Positions 41,753-44,847 of a DNA stretch of 44,847 nucleotides are shown here, one piece after another; position 1 is the first letter of the stretch, and each line of letters opens with the position of its first letter. The notes beneath the pieces are model-generated. The model did no database searches. It had not been told where the DNA came from and saw only the letters and a list, made by a program, of their open reading frames with translations. The position numbers and the translations under genes are program-made. The stretch lies in NCBI GenBank assembly GCA_946548065.1, contig CAMNPM010000018.1, forward strand, positions 1 through 44,847. The letters run 5' to 3'. Source of the stretch: an uncultured Prevotella sp. (lineage in GTDB: Bacteria; Bacteroidota; Bacteroidia; Bacteroidales; Bacteroidaceae).

Positions 41753-43022
41753 TTTGTTGATTATCGGTGCGGGGCCTGGGGGCTACCGCGCTGCGGAGTA
41801 TGCAGCCCGTCAAGGCTTGCAGGTGGTGATTGCCGAACAGCAGGAGGTGGGAGGCACGTGTCTCAACCGTGGGTGCATACCCACCAAGACCTATGTGCAT
41901 AGTGCCACCTTCGCTGAGGCCGTCGAGCGTCAGCAGCAGGTGGTGCAGCAGTTGAGAAGCGGGGTTGAGGGCATTCTGTCTGCACCAGGCATTACCCTGC
42001 TCCGTGGTCATGCCTCGTTTTTAGATGCCCACACCGTTTCTGTCAGCGGCGACACTGTCTCCGCAAAAAGCATCATCATAGCCACTGGCAGCACCGCCAA
42101 GCTTCCCCCCATTGCCGACATTGACGACCCTCGTGTGGTCACCAGTACCGAACTGCTGCAAATGACACGGCAACCGCGGCGGCTCTGCATCATCGGTGCG
42201 GGAGTCATCGGCATGGAGTTCGCCTCAGTGTTCAACCGCTTTGGCAGCGAGGTCACCGTCATCGAGGCCCTGAAGGAGTGTCTGCCTATGCTCGATAGTG
42301 ACATTGCCAAGCGCTTGCGTAAGCTGATGGAAAAACGTGGCATCACCTTCCGTATGAAGACCGCCCTGCAGTCGCTCGCCCAGCTCGATGCTGACACCAT
42401 CCTCGTTGCCACAGGCCGTCAGGCTAACACCGAGGGGCTCAACCTCCAGGCCGCAGGCATCACGCCCGATGCCCGCGGCTTCATACCCGTCGACGACAAT
42501 TACCGCGTACTCCCCCCTCATCCCTCATCCCTCTTCCCTCATCCCTCATCCCTCCTCCTTCCTGACATCTATGCCATAGGCGATGTCAACGGTCGCCAGC
42601 TCCTGGCTCATGCGGCCGAGATGCAGGCCGTCAGAGCCGTCAACCACTTCCTGGGACGCACCGACGGCATCCGCTTCGACATCATGCCCGCGGCCATCTT
42701 CACCGACCCTGAGGCAGCCTGCGTAGGACCCACCGACGACCAGCTCAAGGCCAGCGGTGCCGACTACCGGTGCCGCAAGGCCTTCTGGCGCGCCAACGGC
42801 AAGGCATTGGCCATGAACCAGACCGAGGGCATGCTCAAGCTCCTCTCCGATGCCTCCGACCGCATCGTGGGCTGTCATGCCTATGGGGCTCATGCGGCCG
42901 ACATCGTACAGGAAGTCAGCTGCCTGATGTGCCGCGACACCACCGTCGACCAGCTGCGCGATATGGTGCATATCCATCCTACCCTGGGCGAGATCCTCAA
43001 ATCGGCCACAGAGGTTAACTGA
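41739..43022 (+). CDS. lpdA: Dihydrolipoyl dehydrogenase (glycine cleavage L protein)
   Basis: The 427-residue flavoprotein begins LLIIGAGPGGYRAAEYAARQG (FAD site), then VGGTCLNRGCIPTK with the redox cysteines C41 and C46, a second Rossmann motif LCIIGAGVIGMEFASVF, ATGRQANTEGLNL, DIYAIGDVNG and the C-terminal HIHPTLGE with the catalytic His. A start at 41730 is also possible. It reoxidises the GcvH lipoyl arm with NAD+. Immediately before DIYAIGDVNG a repeat-coded stretch (PPHPSSLFPHPSSLLLP) enlarges a surface loop. It is the last gene of the operon; no clear terminator follows. Confidence 0.95.
   Translation: MTTCDLLIIGAGPGGYRAAEYAARQGLQVVIAEQQEVGGTCLNRGCIPTKTYVHSATFAEAVERQQQVVQQLRSGVEGILSAPGITLLRGHASFLDAHTVSVSGDTVSAKSIIIATGSTAKLPPIADIDDPRVVTSTELLQMTRQPRRLCIIGAGVIGMEFASVFNRFGSEVTVIEALKECLPMLDSDIAKRLRKLMEKRGITFRMKTALQSLAQLDADTILVATGRQANTEGLNLQAAGITPDARGFIPVDDNYRVLPPHPSSLFPHPSSLLLPDIYAIGDVNGRQLLAHAAEMQAVRAVNHFLGRTDGIRFDIMPAAIFTDPEAACVGPTDDQLKASGADYRCRKAFWRANGKALAMNQTEGMLKLLSDASDRIVGCHAYGAHAADIVQEVSCLMCRDTTVDQLRDMVHIHPTLGEILKSATEVN
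42515..42563. repeat. Heptamer array (CCCTCAT-type x7) inside lpd
   Basis: Seven 7-base units: CCCTCAT, CCCTCAT, CCCTCTT, CCCTCAT, CCCTCAT, CCCTCCT, CCTTCCT. Because three units equal 21 bases, the protein repeats every seven residues (PHPSSLF, PHPSSLL). Confidence 0.92.
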
Positions 43023-43333
43023 TGTGTAATGTCTGCTTATATCTTCTGATCTGCAATTGGGTGCTGGAGTGCTCTTTTTTCACACAATTTTTTTCATTGT
43101 TTTAGCGTAATAATGATGTAAAAGTACATAATTTTTTGTGATTTTTGCAAGGAAAACTACGATTTTTAGTGCTGATTTTTGTGGAAGTTATTTGTAAATT
43201 TGTGGAAGATTTTTAGGATTTTAGTCTCCAATAGCCTCATTCCCATCATTTGATTTTGTGGTCTTAATGACACCATGAAAGCCGTAAATGTTTTTATTTC
43301 AACAATTTACGTGTATGCATATCGGTCAAGTTG
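43023..43333. other. Non-coding AT-rich region after lpd
   Basis: No gene, tRNA or clear terminator is visible. The stretch has long T runs (43074-43095, 43131-43150) and two close copies of TGTGGAAG near 43180 and 43201. It leads into the inverted repeat at 43334. Confidence 0.5.
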
Positions 43334-43473
43334 GTCAAGGTCAAAATGGTCAAAATTAATTCTGAAATTGCTAAAATTGTCACTATATATAATAAATAAT
43401 ATATATTATTTATATTATATAGTGCGGATTTTTTGAAAAATTAAAAAACGATTTTGACCATTTTGACCTTGAC
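43334..43473. repeat. Perfect 23-bp inverted repeat with 94-bp centre
   Basis: The left arm (43334-43356) begins GTCAAGGTCAAAATGGTCAA and the right arm (43451-43473) is its exact reverse complement over 23 bases. Each arm contains repeated GGTCAA. The centre contains a second, AT-rich palindrome (43381-43424). No gene lies within. Confidence 0.95.
43381..43424. repeat. Nested AT-rich near-palindrome, 44 bp
   Basis: CACTATAT...ATATAGTG: two 20-base half-sites, matching at all but about two positions, around a 4-base centre. It sits inside the larger inverted repeat and is almost pure A+T between its CAC and GTG ends. Confidence 0.88.
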
Positions 43474-43645
43474 ACAAATGACACACCTCACAGTTGTCTG
43501 GCTGTCAGGCTGCGATGGTTGTAGGTAATATAGCTTCTCTAAACCCGAACCTGTGTAAAAAAACGGCAAAAAGTGGTCCTTGAACGCGAGTGGTGCGATT
43601 TTTCACCAGAAATATGGCCATTTGAGGGGGTGGAGGGGCTGAAAA

Positions 43646-43677
43646 TTTGGAATGCGACGAAAAACGCGTTATCTTTG
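43646..43677 (+). promoter_or_regulatory. Strong orphan promoter
   Basis: TTTG at 43646-43649 and TATCTTTG at 43670-43677 with a 20-base spacer, a very good match to the Bacteroidota consensus. It points right into 160 bases without a credible gene. Confidence 0.75.
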
Positions 43678-43683
43678 CACCGT

Positions 43684-43842
43684 CAACGAGAGAGAAAACG
43701 ACGTGAAGCCAACGAGACAGCGCGCGGTCAACGACAGCTTAATACCGACTTACCTCCGACTTGGCACAAGCAACAAGGGCTATTAACCATTTAAACAACA
43801 ATCAGTTAAGTAAAAACGAACCATCAAAAAAGCTGTAAAAAG
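43684..43842 (+). other. Putative leader or small RNA downstream of the orphan promoter
   Basis: The predicted transcript starts near 43684 and is purine-rich at first (ACGAGAGAGAAAACGACG). It contains AACGAGACAGCGCGCGGTCA and then ACAGCTTAATACCGACT, a segment that resembles 1405-1440 at the other end of the window. I see no start codon with a reasonable frame; the transcript runs towards the stop of the converging EamA gene. It may be a leader whose gene was lost, or a non-coding RNA. Confidence 0.4.
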
Positions 43843-44736
43843 CTATCGAGAGAGTAAAAAACCATTCTTTCCATAATAGACCTTCATGGTCTGCAATATT
43901 ACGCTGAGCAGGATGAGGCAGATGCCGACATAAAAGGAAAAGTTGATTTCTCGCCCCTCGCCGAAGATGATGAAGGCCAGGATGATGGTATAGCAGGGCT
44001 CCAGGTTGTAGGTCAGGTTGACGGTAAAGGCTGAGAGTCGCTTCAGCGCCATAATCTGCAGGATATACATCGCCACCGTGCAGAACAGGGCGTGGCATAG
44101 CATGAACCACAGGTTGCTGCCCTCAGGGATGATGAGCACAGGCTGGCTGCTGGGGAATATCAGCAGATAGAGTGGGGCGATGATGCTTACAGCCACGAGG
44201 CCGCCCATCATCTGATACATCAGTACCGTGCGGCTACGAACCCCCAGGCTGGCCTTCTTGTTGCAGATGGCATAAAGCGCACAGACAGCAGACGAGACAA
44301 TGCCGATGGCAATGCCATAGCGGTAACGGGCATCGAGCGAAAAGATACATAGTACACCTGCCACCGTGATCAGGGCAAACGATAGCTCTACCCACGAGAA
44401 ACGCCGTTTAAAGATCATCGGCTCGAAGATAGCCGTAAAAAAGCCTATCAGCGAGAAGCAAATGACTCCGATGGATACGTTGGAGGCCTTGATGGATCCA
44501 TAGAATAATATCCAGTGAAAGCCTAACAGGGCTCCGCAGCCACACAGTTGCAGGAACTTGCGACGCGTTATTCGGGGCAACCCCGTGAACACCAGCAGGA
44601 TGCACGTGGTGAACAGCATGCGATACCACACGATGTCTACTTCGTTGAGTGTGATCAGTCGGCCGAACAGTCCTGTAAAGCCTGCCAGCAATACGCTGAG
44701 GTGCAGTTGGACGAATCCCTGTTTTGTCTCGTTCAT
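43843..44736 (-). CDS. EamA/DMT-family transporter, 297 aa
   Basis: ATG at 44736 (MNETKQGFVQLHLSVLLAGFTGLFG) is chosen because the promoter box at 44754-44761 lies inside the longer frame that opens at 44808. Ten hydrophobic segments form two EamA repeats, e.g. IVWYRMLFTTCILLVFTGLP and SNVSIGVICFSLIGFFTAIF in the first, and LTYNLEPCYTIILAFIIFGEGRE in the second. It should be an inner-membrane exporter of small metabolites with unknown substrate. It is not closely similar to the other EamA protein of this window (27735-28670). Confidence 0.88.
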   Translation of the reverse strand: MNETKQGFVQLHLSVLLAGFTGLFGRLITLNEVDIVWYRMLFTTCILLVFTGLPRITRRKFLQLCGCGALLGFHWILFYGSIKASNVSIGVICFSLIGFFTAIFEPMIFKRRFSWVELSFALITVAGVLCIFSLDARYRYGIAIGIVSSAVCALYAICNKKASLGVRSRTVLMYQMMGGLVAVSIIAPLYLLIFPSSQPVLIIPEGSNLWFMLCHALFCTVAMYILQIMALKRLSAFTVNLTYNLEPCYTIILAFIIFGEGREINFSFYVGICLILLSVILQTMKVYYGKNGFLLSR

Positions 44737-44753
44737 TTTCGGTAATTTGCTTG

Positions 44754-44761
44754 CAAAGGTA
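44754..44761 (-). promoter_or_regulatory. Promoter -7 box for the right-hand EamA gene
   Basis: CAAAGGTA on the plus strand (TACCTTTG on the minus), 17 bases before the ATG at 44736, which implies a leader of about 10 bases. Confidence 0.72.
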
Positions 44762-44806
44762 CGCTTTTTTTGTGATAAAGATGTCATGAAAACGACACTT
44801 TCTAAC

Positions 44807-44840
44807 AAAAGGTGTCGGACTCTCTCGAGCCCGACACTTT
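44807..44840 (-). terminator. Possible terminator of a gene beyond the right edge
   Basis: GTGTCGG (44812-44818) pairs with CCGACAC (44831-44837) around a 12-base loop containing CTCGAG. On the minus strand it is followed by CCTTTTG, a weak T tract. It may end a minus-strand transcript that enters from outside the window. Confidence 0.35.
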
Positions 44841-44847
44841 CACATGT

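Noticed and set aside
43573..43794. 73-residue GTG-started frame across the orphan promoter
   Set aside because: It contains the promoter boxes within its coding part, has no ribosome site and an unlikely composition.

Overview
This window looks like a chromosomal segment from a member of the Bacteroidales, most likely Prevotella or a close relative. Most transcription units start at a TAnnTTTG -7 box, typical of the Bacteroidota housekeeping sigma factor, and often have no Shine-Dalgarno sequence. Gene content agrees: an ExbB-ExbD-ExbD-TonB operon with a PstS-like lipoprotein and a TPR protein, a DUF3316 protein beside ParC, LptF/G-type permease, TrkA/TrkH, and many Bacteroidota-style lipoproteins. 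The species call is inference; no rRNA is present.

Layout. Positions 1-1140 are AT-rich and hold gene debris (a coiled-coil C-terminus, a RhuM-like fragment, an unrecognised remnant, one intact unknown gene and a scrap of a PDDEXK/DUF1016 nuclease). This debris lies on the 3' side of a tRNA-Met gene, so it looks like a decayed island. From 1.7 to 43.0 kb the segment is ordinary chromosome: START-like protein; lptG-like and ribBA; an aminotransferase; the TonB energising operon (6.9-12.5 kb); glutaredoxin-like protein and an AraC remnant; asd with a lipoprotein; a KefB-like antiporter, a LolD-like ATPase and a single-chain amino-acid ABC importer (14.8-20.5 kb); tRNA-Val and tRNA-Leu; parC with DUF3316 and an S41 protease; glyS with an FKBP lipoprotein; an EamA permease; an ATPase plus DUF4435 (Toprim-like) pair; manA, trkH, trkA, dxs on the minus strand; and a complete lipoate/glycine cleavage operon lplA-gcvT-gcvH-gcvPA-gcvPB-lpd (36.8-43.0 kb). 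The right end (43.0-43.8 kb) is non-coding, with a large perfect inverted repeat and a strong promoter that has no obvious gene behind it, followed by another EamA permease.

The most interesting items are: (1) the AAA/ABC ATPase plus DUF4435 pair at 28985-30848, which resembles the two-component PARIS (AriA/AriB) and OLD-type defence architecture and is joined by a 9-bp tandem repeat running from the first stop codon to past the second start codon; (2) a 925-residue ABC importer in which the substrate-binding domain appears circularly permuted between permease and ATPase; (3) many short tandem repeats (mostly 7-mers, also 8- and 9-mers) that sit over promoter -33 regions, between genes, and in frame inside conserved enzymes (dxs, gcvT, gcvPA, lpd); and (4) the nested palindromes and orphan promoter at 43.3-43.8 kb.

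All functional names rest on reading motifs in the translated sequence; no search was run.
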